This document shows, in pieces, positions 43,981-52,076 of a DNA stretch of 64,000 nucleotides. Within the stretch, counting starts at the first letter, position 1. Every line of letters starts with the position of its first letter. Under the pieces are notes generated by a model. The model did not search any database. It saw only the letters and a list, made by a program, of their open reading frames with translations, and was not told the origin of the DNA. This DNA is from Nakamurella flavida (GTDB taxonomy: Bacteria > Actinomycetota > Actinomycetes > Mycobacteriales > Nakamurellaceae). The stretch lies in contig NZ_JAUSQV010000001.1 of the NCBI RefSeq assembly GCF_030811475.1, forward strand, positions 2,007,501 to 2,071,500, in the 5' to 3' direction. A program made the position numbers and the translations under genes.

Positions 43981-43995
43981 TATATAAATTATCTG
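43981..43995. promoter_or_regulatory. TATRARTTAT box B (between ABC operon and monooxygenase)
   Basis: TATATAAATTATCTG; the core TATAAATTAT is at 43983-43992. It lies 58 bp upstream of the binding-protein start (minus strand) and about 75 bp upstream of the monooxygenase start (plus strand). It is identical over 13 bases to box A in the opposite orientation. Confidence 0.6.
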
Positions 43996-44036
43996 CCCCC
44001 CGTCAAGAGATGCGACGAACCTGGTCGCGGGGCTTC

Positions 44037-44063
44037 CTGACAAAAAAATACGACTGCTACGGT
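44037..44063 (+). promoter_or_regulatory. Candidate leaderless promoter of the monooxygenase gene
   Basis: CTGACA (44037-44042) and TACGGT (44058-44063), spacing 15 bp (short). The -10 lies at -12 to -7 of ATG 44070, the position seen for leaderless genes in mycobacteria and relatives. No ribosome site is present before the ATG. Confidence 0.5.
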
Positions 44064-44069
44064 CCTGCC

Positions 44070-45545
44070 ATGGGAGCACTTCGCGCCGCCGTGGTCGGCG
44101 CCGGTTTCGGCGGGGTCGGCGCAGCCATCGAGCTGCGCGAGATGGGCGTCGAGGTCACCGTTCTCGAACGCGCCGCATCGCTGGGCGGGGTCTGGCGGGA
44201 GAACGACTATCCGGGCGCCGCGTGCGACGTGCCGTCGTACCTGTACTCGTACTCGTTCGCCCCGAAGCGCGACTGGACCCGGAAGTTCAGCCACCAGCCG
44301 GAGATCCTGGAGTACCTGGCCGAGGTGGCCGAACGGTTCGGGATCCTGGAGCACATCCGGTTCGACACCACCGTGCTGGGTGCCACCTTCGACGAGGCGC
44401 GCGGGATCTGGGTCCTGGAACTGGCCGGCGGGGAGACCGTCACCGCCGACATCCTGGTGACCGCCTGCGGGCAGATGAGCGCGCCGGCCTATCCGCCGGT
44501 GCCGGGCCGTGACGACTTCGCCGGTCCCGCTTTCCATTCCGCCCGTTGGCGCCACGACGTCGACCTCGCCGGCAAGCGGGTGGCCGTGGTCGGCACCGGC
44601 GCCAGTGCCATCCAGTTCGTCCCGGCCATCGCCGCGGAACCGGAGTCGCTGACGGTGTTCCAGCGTTCCCCCGGCTACGTCATCGCCAAGGACGACGCGG
44701 TCTACGACGCCCCGTTGAGCCGGTGGCGGCTGCGCGCCGAGCGGTACCGGACATTCCTGCTCAAGGAACTGTTCTCCATCCGCTTCAACCACTACCCCGC
44801 GCTCTTCGCCACGGTGGAACGCAAGTTCCGGCACTACCTGCGCGACCAGCTGCCCGACGACGAGCTGCGGGCCAAGGTGGATCCGGTGGACCGGTTCGGC
44901 TGCAAGCGCATCCTCATCTCCAACGACTGGTACGCCGCGTTGCGCCGGCCCAACGTCCGGGTCGTCGACCATGCCGTCGCCCGGATCACCTCCGGCGGCG
45001 TGGTCACCGCCGACGGCACCGAACACCCCGCCGACGTCATCGTCTACGGCACGGGCTTCCGGGCCACCGAGTTCCTCGCGTCGCTGCGGATCGTCGGCCG
45101 GGACGGCCAGGAACTGAGCCAGGCCTGGCGGGAGGGCGCGGAGGCCTATCTGGGGATAACCGTCACCGGGTTCCCGAACCTCTTCCTGGTGTACGGGCCC
45201 AACACCAACGTCGGCCACAACTCCATCGTGTTCATGATCGAGGCGCAGCTGGCCTACATCACCGACGCCGTGCGCCGGCTGCAGCGACAGGCCCCGGCCG
45301 TGATGGATCTGCGCCCGGAGGTGCACAGCTCGTTCAGCACCACGATGCAGAAGCGCAGCCGCCGCACCGTGTACGCCCAGGGCTGCACCAACTGGTTCAT
45401 CACCGAGAACGGCAAGCACACGCAGAACTGGCCCGGTTCGGCCATCGCCTACTGGCTCCGCACCCGCAGGGTCCGCTGGGCGGACTACCGGGTCACCGCC
45501 GTCCCCCGGGACCGGGCACAGATGACGGCCAGTCCCACGAGCTGA
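44070..45545 (+). CDS. Flavin-dependent monooxygenase, Baeyer-Villiger/FMO-like
   Basis: 491 residues; ATG 44070. The FAD Rossmann motif is VVGAGFGGVGAA (8-19). The Baeyer-Villiger fingerprint FxGxxxHxxxW is present as FAGPAFHSARW (150-160), though the usual next residue P/D is R. The NADPH motif is VVGTGASAIQF (174-184), and the C-terminal FAD motif is VIVYGTGFRATEFL. It would insert oxygen into a ketone, or oxidise an amine or sulphur, using NADPH and O2. The divergent gene is the amino-acid importer; convergent with YjbR. The atypical residue after the fingerprint and the context leave N-oxidation possible. Confidence 0.9.
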   Translation: MGALRAAVVGAGFGGVGAAIELREMGVEVTVLERAASLGGVWRENDYPGAACDVPSYLYSYSFAPKRDWTRKFSHQPEILEYLAEVAERFGILEHIRFDTTVLGATFDEARGIWVLELAGGETVTADILVTACGQMSAPAYPPVPGRDDFAGPAFHSARWRHDVDLAGKRVAVVGTGASAIQFVPAIAAEPESLTVFQRSPGYVIAKDDAVYDAPLSRWRLRAERYRTFLLKELFSIRFNHYPALFATVERKFRHYLRDQLPDDELRAKVDPVDRFGCKRILISNDWYAALRRPNVRVVDHAVARITSGGVVTADGTEHPADVIVYGTGFRATEFLASLRIVGRDGQELSQAWREGAEAYLGITVTGFPNLFLVYGPNTNVGHNSIVFMIEAQLAYITDAVRRLQRQAPAVMDLRPEVHSSFSTTMQKRSRRTVYAQGCTNWFITENGKHTQNWPGSAIAYWLRTRRVRWADYRVTAVPRDRAQMTASPTS

Positions 45546-45546
45546 C

Positions 45547-45569
45547 CGGGCGGGCCGCAGGCCCACCCG
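45547..45569. terminator. Hairpin terminator between convergent genes
   Basis: CGGGCGGGCC-GCA-GGCCCACCCG, 10-nt arms with one mismatch, immediately after the monooxygenase stop. Confidence 0.65.
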
Positions 45570-45584
45570 CGCCGGGCTCCGGGG

Positions 45585-46013
45585 TCATCGGCGTGGGCGG
45601 AGGTGGCGCGCGAGATGGTCGGGCAGGACCGGACGCCGGGACACCGGCATCGCCTCCACGACGAGGAGATAGGCGTCGACGACGAGATCCGTGACCAGCT
45701 GTTCGGTGATGCCCGGCCCGTCGGCGACCGAGATCCAGTGCCGCTTGTTCATGTGGTACCCCGGGGTGATGGTGGCGAACTCCGCGCGCAGGGCCACCGC
45801 CTGTTCGGGTTCGCACTTCACGGTGACGATCGGCGCGCCGGGCACCGCCGTGGTCAGCACGAACACCTTGCCGCGCACCTTGCCGACGTCGTAGTCGGGC
45901 CCGAAGGGTCGGGTGACGGTCACATCGGGCAGGCCGGACGCGATCCGCACGGCCGCGGCGGGCAGCGCGTCGGAGTCCGCCCCCGGGGCCCCCGGCTCCA
46001 CGGGTGAGGTCAT
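45585..46013 (-). CDS. MmcQ/YjbR-family DNA-binding-fold protein
   Basis: 142 residues; ATG 46013 with GGGGGAG close upstream (3-nt spacing, tight). The YjbR fold is clear: DVTVTRPFGPDYDVGKVRGKVFVLTT, then IVTVKCEPEQAVALRAEFATITPGYHMNKRHWISV. HMNKRHW is the family hallmark. It is cytoplasmic and of unknown biochemical role. It is the third gene of the SDR/ammonia-lyase unit by direction, 78 bp after the lyase, so it may simply be a neighbour. Confidence 0.88.
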   Translation of the reverse strand: MTSPVEPGAPGADSDALPAAAVRIASGLPDVTVTRPFGPDYDVGKVRGKVFVLTTAVPGAPIVTVKCEPEQAVALRAEFATITPGYHMNKRHWISVADGPGITEQLVTDLVVDAYLLVVEAMPVSRRPVLPDHLARHLRPRR

Positions 46014-46091
46014 GACTCCCCCTCCGGGTCGCTGTCGCACGTGCCGGCCGATCGCCGGACAGTGCACCAGATCCGGCCCACCGCCGTCATC

Positions 46092-47252
46092 TCACCCCAC
46101 GGCCGCGACCTCGAGGCCGGTGGCCCGCCGGTAGTTGACCGGGTCGGTCACCCCCTCGGTGTTCACCAGCAGCACCCGGCTCGCCGGGGTCAACCCCAGC
46201 GCCGCCCGCTGCTCGTCGGTCCCGTCCTCGACCACGGCGAGCAGACCGCCCAGCGACGCCGCCCCCGACTCCCCCGCGGCGATCCCCTCGGCGGCCAGGG
46301 CCCGCATGGCCTCCTCCGCGGCCTGATCACCGATGGCCACGAACACATCCGTCCCGGCCGCCACCACCGGCCAGGCCAGCGGGGACGGCGCACCGCAGTT
46401 GAGCCCGGCCATCGATGACAGATGCGGGCCGGGCACGGCGACCGGACCGCCCGCCCGCGCCGACGCCAGCAGGCACGCGGCGCGGTCGGGCTCGACGAGC
46501 ACCGTGCGCGTGGCGGTGTCGGTGGCCCGGTAGTGGCGCAGGCCGGCCGCCGCGAACGCACCCACCCCGGCCTGCAGGGCCACCACCGTCGGCGCGGCCC
46601 ACCCCTGCGCAGCCAGCTGGTCGTCGATCTCGAAGAACATGGTGGAGTACCCGCGGACGACTTCCCGGGGAACGAGATCGTAACCGGGCCAGGAGGTGTC
46701 GGAGATGACCAGGGTGTCCGGCGCCGCGTACCGGGCGGCGGCCGCCACGGCGTCGTCGTAGTCGCCCGGCACGACGAGGACGGTGGCACCCTCCGAGGAG
46801 ATGCCGTCCAGCCGCGCCTGTGCGGAACCCTCCGGCAGCAAGATCTCGCACTCCAGGCCGAGCAGCCGGGCCATCCGGGCCACCCCGCGACCGTGGTTGC
46901 CGTCGGTGGCCGCGACCAGCCGGCGACGGCCGGGCAGACCCGCCAGCCGCTCGCGGAGCAGATCGAGATCGCCCGTCGGGGCGGGGTCCTCGGCCAGCCA
47001 GGCCCGGCCGATCTCCCGCAGGGTCGCCCAGGACGCACCGAGGATCTTGAACGACGGCAGCCCCAGCCGGCTGGCCTCGTCCTTGACCAGGACCGACGCC
47101 ACCCCCAGCCGCCGTGCCAGCGACGGGCACGACACCAGTGGTGTCGCCGCGTACCCCGGGAGTGCGCTGTGCACCGCCGCGGGCTCGCGGGTCTCCGGGC
47201 CGAACACGCCGTCGCCGACCACGCCGGCCGCCGGGTTCTGGAACACGTCCAT
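46092..47252 (-). CDS. Diaminopropionate ammonia-lyase homologue (PLP fold type II)
   Basis: 386 residues; ATG 47252 with GAGGAG upstream. PLP Lys69 is in LPSFKILGA. The glycine-rich block is ATDGNHGRGVARMA, the diagnostic region of 2,3-diaminopropionate ammonia-lyase (DpaL/YgeX). Other family blocks are YDDAVAAAA, VALQAGVGAFA, SSMAGLNCGAPSPLAWPVV, ESGAASLGGLLAVV and the end NTEGVTDPVNYRR, all aligning by eye with the E. coli protein. Known reaction: 2,3-diaminopropionate to pyruvate plus two ammonia. A related beta-substituted amino acid is possible. It shares an operon with an SDR and faces the GGT/M20 hydrolases. Confidence 0.88.
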   Translation of the reverse strand: MDVFQNPAAGVVGDGVFGPETREPAAVHSALPGYAATPLVSCPSLARRLGVASVLVKDEASRLGLPSFKILGASWATLREIGRAWLAEDPAPTGDLDLLRERLAGLPGRRRLVAATDGNHGRGVARMARLLGLECEILLPEGSAQARLDGISSEGATVLVVPGDYDDAVAAAARYAAPDTLVISDTSWPGYDLVPREVVRGYSTMFFEIDDQLAAQGWAAPTVVALQAGVGAFAAAGLRHYRATDTATRTVLVEPDRAACLLASARAGGPVAVPGPHLSSMAGLNCGAPSPLAWPVVAAGTDVFVAIGDQAAEEAMRALAAEGIAAGESGAASLGGLLAVVEDGTDEQRAALGLTPASRVLLVNTEGVTDPVNYRRATGLEVAAVG

Positions 47253-47300
47253 GGCACTCCTCGTCAGGTGACGATCGCAGGTGGGTGGAACGGGGGCGGC

Positions 47301-48044
47301 TCAGACGGCGGTGTAACCGCCGTCGATGACCAGGGCCTGGCCGGTGATGTAGCCCGATGCGGCGGAGGCCAGGAAGGTCAGCAGGCCGGTGATCTCGTCC
47401 GCGGACGCCTGGTGGCGCAACGGGATCCGGCCGACCAGGTCGGCCAACGCCGCCGGCGGATCGTCCTGGTGCGACCAGAACGCGTCGTTGAACGGGGTGT
47501 CCACCCACCCCGGCAGGACGGCGTTCACCGTCACGCCGTGCGGGCCGAGCTCGTCGGCCAGCGCCCGCACCAGTCCGAGCAGACCGGCCTTGGTCGCGTG
47601 GTAGGGCGCCATCCCGGCGTGGCCGCGCAGGGCGCCGGTGGACGAGGTGAGGATGACCCGCCCGCAGGTCGAGGCCCGCAGGTGGGGAGCGGCGGCCTGG
47701 GTGAGCAGGAACGGCCCGCGGAGGTTGACCGCCACGCTCCGGTCGAACGCCTCGGCCGTCCACTCGCCCAACGGGAAGGCATGCAGCACACCGGCGTTGT
47801 AGAAGACCGTGTCCAGGCCACCCCCGAGGTCGGCGGCCGCCGCGACCAGCGGGCCCAGCGAGGAGGCGTCGCCGACATCGGCGGGCAGGAAGTGCGCCGC
47901 GCCCGCGCGCCGCTCCCCGACGACCGCCCGGCCGTCGACCTCGTTACGGTCGGCCAGGGTGACGGTGTCGCCACGATCGCGGAAGGCGCGGACGGCAGCG
48001 GCGCCGATCCCGGTGCTGCCGCCCACGACCAGGATCGAGCTCAC
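47301..48044 (-). CDS. Short-chain dehydrogenase/reductase (SDR)
   Basis: About 247 residues from GTG 48044; no clear ribosome site, so the start is uncertain. Motifs: LVVGGSTGIGAAAV (cofactor loop), ADRNE after strand 2, NAGVL, catalytic Ser in ILTSSTGAL and YHATK (YxxxK), then PGWVDTPF. C-terminal end GQALVIDGGYTAV. It precedes the diaminopropionate ammonia-lyase gene by 48 bp in one transcription unit and diverges from the GGT gene with box C between them. Confidence 0.9.
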   Translation of the reverse strand: MSSILVVGGSTGIGAAAVRAFRDRGDTVTLADRNEVDGRAVVGERRAGAAHFLPADVGDASSLGPLVAAAADLGGGLDTVFYNAGVLHAFPLGEWTAEAFDRSVAVNLRGPFLLTQAAAPHLRASTCGRVILTSSTGALRGHAGMAPYHATKAGLLGLVRALADELGPHGVTVNAVLPGWVDTPFNDAFWSHQDDPPAALADLVGRIPLRHQASADEITGLLTFLASAASGYITGQALVIDGGYTAV

Positions 48045-48145
48045 GGCTGCGCCGGGCGAGCGGTGCCCACCGGGGCGGACCGGACTCTGGCCATGATCAC
48101 TGCGCGCCTGCTTCCCCCGGGATCGGTGTCCTACCGATCGAATCA

Positions 48146-48161
48146 AATATAATTCATACTG
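48146..48161. promoter_or_regulatory. TATRARTTAT box C (between SDR/lyase and GGT units)
   Basis: AATATAATTCATACTG; on the minus strand the core reads TATGAATTAT (48158-48149), 9 of 10 identical to boxes A and B, and CAGTATGAATTATA extends the match to the flanking CAG. It is 38 bp from ATG 48197 and about 105 bp from the divergent SDR start. Confidence 0.55.
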
Positions 48162-48196
48162 TCGAGGCCCACCGTCCCGGCGCACCCCGGAGACCC

Positions 48197-49690
48197 ATGA
48201 CGACGCCTCATCACGCCACGCCACGCCGACCCGGACCGGCGGTGCACTGCCGTGCGCTGACCGGTGATCTCGGGGCCGTGTCCGCGGCCCACCCGTCGGC
48301 CGCCGCGGCCGCCGTCCGCGCCCTGCAGGCGGGGGGGACGGCGGTCGACGCCACCATCGCCGCACAGGCCGTCGTCGCCGTGCTCATGCCGCACTCGGCG
48401 GGACTGGGCGGCGACATGTTCGCCCTGGTGCACGAACCGGACGGCACGGTGGGCGCGGTGAACGGCAGTGGTCGCAGCGCGGCCCGGCCCGTGCCCGGCG
48501 GGTCGGCCACCGGGATCGGGATCGGCGCCCAGGTCACGGTGCCCGGCATGGTGGCCGGATGGTTCGCCGCGCACGAGCGGTACGGCCGACTCCCCGTCAC
48601 CGAGATCCTCGCCCCCGCCCGCCGACTCGCCCGCCGCGGCGCCGTGGTGGACACCGACCTGGCGGCTGCGGTGGCCCAGCAACGGCCCCGGTTGCAGGCC
48701 GGCGGAGCCGGCGGCTGGGACCTGCTCGCGCTGTCCGCCGGCGACCGGTGGCGGCAGCCCGCGCTGGCCGACGCGCTCGACGCGCTGGCCGGGCAGGGGC
48801 CCGACGCGTTCTACCGGGGCCCGGCCGCCGCCGCGATCACCGCCGCGGTCGGCCGGCACGGCGGGACGCTGTCCGTCGACGACCTGGCCGCCCACGTCAC
48901 CGATCTGTCGCCGCCCCTGGCGCTCGCCTGGGACGGGGGCAACGCCCACGTCCAGCCGCCACCGTCGCAGGGGGTGCTGCTGGCCATGGCGCTGGCCTGG
49001 CTGCAGGACCGGCCACCGGCCGACGACCACCTGCTGGTCGAGCTGACCGAGGCGGTGTTCGCCCACCGCGCGGACTGCTTCCGCGGGGCGGCCCTGCTGG
49101 ACGCCGAGCTCGTGGTGGATCCCGAGCGGGCCACCCGCCGCGGCGGCCCGCGCGCCTACCTGCACACCGCCGGCGTCGCCGTCGCGGACGCCGCCGGGAT
49201 GGTCGTCTCCAGCCTGGTCAGCGTGTTCGACGACTTCGGCAGCGGCATCTGGGTGCCCGAGCTCGGCTGCACCCTGAACAACCGCGGCGCCGGCTTCACC
49301 GACGGGGCCAACGCCCCGGCCGCCGGCGCCCGTCCGGTGCACACCCTGGCCCCCGCGCTGACGGTCGACCGGAACGGCGACGTGCTCGCCCTGGCCACCC
49401 CCGGTGCGGACGGACAGATCCAGACGCTGCTGCAGGTCCTCACGGCCCTGCGACGGGGCGACGACCTGGCCACCGCGGTGGCCGCGCCCCGCTGGCGCAG
49501 CGAACACGCCGAACTGCTCGTCGAGGCCGGCCATCCGGCCCGGGACGACCTCTCGGCCCGGGGGCACGGCGTCCGCGACCGGGACGGCGGCGACCCGGTC
49601 TTCGGCGCCGTGGTGGCCGCCGGCACCCGGCGCGGGGCCCCCTACGCCGCCGCCGACTGGCGGCGGTTCGTCTGGTCGGCCGTCGCCTGA
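48197..49690 (+). CDS. Gamma-glutamyltransferase-family N-terminal nucleophile hydrolase
   Basis: 497 residues; ATG 48197 with GGAG in CCGGAGACCC upstream. There is no signal peptide, so it is cytoplasmic, unlike classical periplasmic GGT. Family blocks: AVSAAHPSAAAAAVRALQAGGTAVDATIAAQAVV, LGGDMFALVH, VTVPGMVAGW, and the autocatalytic processing site with the catalytic Thr at about 324 in YLHTAGVAVAD, followed by FGSGIWVPELGCTLNNRGAGF. The substrate Arg loop and lid are shorter than in E. coli GGT. It should cleave a gamma-glutamyl or similar amide. It heads the unit with the M20 amidohydrolase. Confidence 0.9.
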   Translation: MTTPHHATPRRPGPAVHCRALTGDLGAVSAAHPSAAAAAVRALQAGGTAVDATIAAQAVVAVLMPHSAGLGGDMFALVHEPDGTVGAVNGSGRSAARPVPGGSATGIGIGAQVTVPGMVAGWFAAHERYGRLPVTEILAPARRLARRGAVVDTDLAAAVAQQRPRLQAGGAGGWDLLALSAGDRWRQPALADALDALAGQGPDAFYRGPAAAAITAAVGRHGGTLSVDDLAAHVTDLSPPLALAWDGGNAHVQPPPSQGVLLAMALAWLQDRPPADDHLLVELTEAVFAHRADCFRGAALLDAELVVDPERATRRGGPRAYLHTAGVAVADAAGMVVSSLVSVFDDFGSGIWVPELGCTLNNRGAGFTDGANAPAAGARPVHTLAPALTVDRNGDVLALATPGADGQIQTLLQVLTALRRGDDLATAVAAPRWRSEHAELLVEAGHPARDDLSARGHGVRDRDGGDPVFGAVVAAGTRRGAPYAAADWRRFVWSAVA

Positions 49691-49781
49691 CGCCGATCCC
49701 ACCCACGACCGGCACCGTCAGCCCCACCCGATCCCACCGGCACGACCCGGCGGGACCGGACGGCCACAGGAGAGGACAGCG

Positions 49782-51056
49782 ATGACCGCAACGAGCAGCC
49801 CCGGGGGTCCGGTCACCGCCGGGGTCGGCACCGACGTCGGCACCGAGGTGCTGGCGGACGTGGCCGGGCGGCGGGAGGAGATCGTCGCCCTGTGCGCCGA
49901 TCTCGTCGCCGCACCCAGTGTCAATCCGCCCGGCGACACCCGTCAGGTGGCCGGGGTGGTGGCGGCCGCGCTCGGCGACCGGGGGATCGACACCCGCACC
50001 GAGCACACCGATCCGCTGATGCCGTCCGTGCTGGCCGGCCTGGACTCGGGTCGGCCGGGGGCCCACCTGATCCTCAACGTGCACCTGGACACCATGCCGC
50101 CCGGCGACGAGGCCGCCTGGTCGGTCCCGGTGTGGGAGCTGACCCGCCGGGACGGGCGGCTGTACGGGCTGGGCATGGGCAACATGAAGGGCGCCGTGGC
50201 CGCCATGGTCACCGCCGTCGACCTGTTGGAGCAGCGGCGCGGCGACTGGCCCGGCCGGATCACCTTCGCCGCGGTGAGCGACGAGGTGGTGTTCGGCGAC
50301 AACGGGGCCGCCTTCCTGCTGCGCACCCATCCCGACCTGCTGGGCGACGGCCTGATCTGCGGTGAGGGCCCCGGCTTCGAGCGGTTGGCGCTGGGCGAGA
50401 AGGGGGTGCTGTGGCTCCGGGTGACCGCCGTGGGCGACCCGGGGCACTCCTCGTCGGTGCGGCGCGGCGCCTCGGCCACCGCCCGGCTCGCCGAGGCGGT
50501 GCGGCGGGTCGACGACCTGACGGGCCGACGCGGCGCACTGCCCGCCGACCTCACCGCGATGGCCGACCTCACCGGGGTGCCGGGTGACACCGGACTGGAG
50601 CTGACCGTCAACGTCGGGACCGTGGCCGGCGGCACCTTCATCGGTCAGGTCGCGACCGGCGCGACGGCCGAGCTGGATCTGCGCCTGCCGCCCGGCCTGC
50701 CCGCCGACGACGCCGAGCAGCTCGTCCGGGACACCCTCGGCGACATCCCCGGCATCGCCGTCGCGCGCATCAAGGGTTGGGACGCGAACTGGACCTCGCC
50801 GGACTCCGCGCTGGCCACCAGCTGGCAGCGGGCGGCCCGGACGGTGCGCGGAGCGCCGCACGACCCGGCCGTCCGGCTGCCTGCCAGCGACGCGAGCCGG
50901 TGGCGGCAACGCGGCGTCCCGGCGCTGTGCTTCGGCCCGCAACCCACCTTCTCCGCCGGCATCGACGATCACGCCGAGGAGGACGAGGTGCTGCGCTGCG
51001 CCGCTCTCTACACCCTGACCGCCCTGGACTTCCTGCACGGGACGGCGGGCTCGTGA
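49782..51056 (+). CDS. M20-family amidohydrolase (ArgE/DapE-like) with altered metal-site residues
   Basis: 424 residues; ATG 49782 with AGGAGAGG upstream, 91 bp after GGT. The M20 core is clear: first His in LNVHLDTMPPG (His101), catalytic Glu169 in SDEVVFGDNGA, EG block LICGEGPGFERL, the lid domain at about 210-330 and a terminal His in IDDHAEEDEVL. However, the metal-bridging Asp of the GxGxxDxKG motif is Asn134 (GLGMGNMKG), and the second Glu of the EE pair is Val170. It may bind one metal or have a different activity. Family members deacylate N-acyl amino acids, which fits the pathway context. Confidence 0.88.
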   Translation: MTATSSPGGPVTAGVGTDVGTEVLADVAGRREEIVALCADLVAAPSVNPPGDTRQVAGVVAAALGDRGIDTRTEHTDPLMPSVLAGLDSGRPGAHLILNVHLDTMPPGDEAAWSVPVWELTRRDGRLYGLGMGNMKGAVAAMVTAVDLLEQRRGDWPGRITFAAVSDEVVFGDNGAAFLLRTHPDLLGDGLICGEGPGFERLALGEKGVLWLRVTAVGDPGHSSSVRRGASATARLAEAVRRVDDLTGRRGALPADLTAMADLTGVPGDTGLELTVNVGTVAGGTFIGQVATGATAELDLRLPPGLPADDAEQLVRDTLGDIPGIAVARIKGWDANWTSPDSALATSWQRAARTVRGAPHDPAVRLPASDASRWRQRGVPALCFGPQPTFSAGIDDHAEEDEVLRCAALYTLTALDFLHGTAGS

Positions 51057-51110
51057 CCGGTGCGCCCACGTGCCGGAGCCGCCGACCCGACGGCCGGCGA
51101 ACGCCCCGCT

Positions 51111-51123
51111 CATATACTTCATC
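51111..51123. promoter_or_regulatory. TATRARTTAT-like box E upstream of the GntR gene
   Basis: CATATACTTCATC; on the minus strand GATGAAGTAT matches the consensus at 8 of 10 positions and ATGAAGTATAT matches box C at 10 of 11. It is about 52 bp before GTG 51174, consistent with autoregulation. This is the weakest of the five boxes. Confidence 0.45.
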
Positions 51124-51173
51124 CCGAGCGCAGTGCAGCGCTGCGCGACTGTCGGGGGACGAGGAGTGATCAG

Positions 51174-51872
51174 GTGGGGACGAGCGTGAGCACGACGACC
51201 GAGCGGGTGGACCTGGGCGGCCGACTCCCCACCATGTTCGGCTCCACCACCCTGCCGTCCCGGATCCACGACCAGCTCGAGTCGGCGATCATCACCGGCA
51301 CGCTGCAGCCCGGCCAGCGTCTGCATGCCGACGACCTGGCCGCCCACTACGGGGTGAGCCGCATCCCGGTGCGTGAGGCGCTGCGCTCGCTGCACGAGGC
51401 GGGCTGGGTGGACATCAAACCCCGGCACGGGGTCCGGGTCCGCGAGCGCTCGGAGACCGAACTGATGGAGCTCTTCGAGTTCCGCGCCGTGGTCGAGGAC
51501 AGCGTGGCCCGCTGGGCCGCCGCCCGCCGCACCGACGACCAGCTGGCCACCCTGCAGGACGCGGTGGACGGGGAGGCCGCGGCCGTGCGCCGGCGGGACA
51601 CCGACTCGCTCGTGCTGCACACCGCCCGGTTCCACGCCGCGCTGCGGGCGGCCGCGCACAACTCCGTCCTGGAGGCCACCTCCGCGGAGATGGAGAAGCG
51701 GGCCCGGTTCTACTTCTCCACCGTGGCCGCCGATCTCGGCGACCACTGGATCGAGATCCATCGCGAACTGACCGAGCTGGTGGCGGCGAGCAGGGCCCGG
51801 GAGGCCGGCAAGGTGGCGGCCCGGCACATCGCCGAGACCGGCGCCGCCGTGCGGAGTCTGCTCTTCCCCTGA
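51174..51872 (+). CDS. GntR-family (FadR/VanR, FCD domain) transcriptional regulator
   Basis: 232 residues; GTG 51174 has GAGGAG 7 nt upstream. The winged helix is at about 20-85 (SRIHDQLESAIITGTLQPGQRL, HYGVSRIPVREALRSLHEAG). The FCD effector domain (about 95-225) shows EFRAVVEDSVARWAA, with metal- or ligand-binding residues LHTARFHAALRAAAHN and a final HRELTELVAASRAREAGKVAARHI, whose His/Asp set binds small carboxylates in relatives. It sits in the middle of the 39-54 kb catabolic cluster and is the natural candidate to bind the TATRARTTAT boxes. Confidence 0.93.
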   Translation: MGTSVSTTTERVDLGGRLPTMFGSTTLPSRIHDQLESAIITGTLQPGQRLHADDLAAHYGVSRIPVREALRSLHEAGWVDIKPRHGVRVRERSETELMELFEFRAVVEDSVARWAAARRTDDQLATLQDAVDGEAAAVRRRDTDSLVLHTARFHAALRAAAHNSVLEATSAEMEKRARFYFSTVAADLGDHWIEIHRELTELVAASRAREAGKVAARHIAETGAAVRSLLFP

Positions 51873-52076
51873 CGTCCTCCCCCGGACGTCTGCTCCCGGC
51901 GCGGTGACGGGCCCGAGCCCGGCCCCGTGGCGTTCGTCGCCGTCCCTCGCTGACCGGCGCTGACCGGCCCTGCCCGGCACTGTCCGGCGCCGCCCGCGCA
52001 CCGTCCGACACTCGCGTGCTACAGCCGTGTAAACCCTGGGCCGGAACGGTCGTCGACCCTTGTCCCGTACCGGTAC

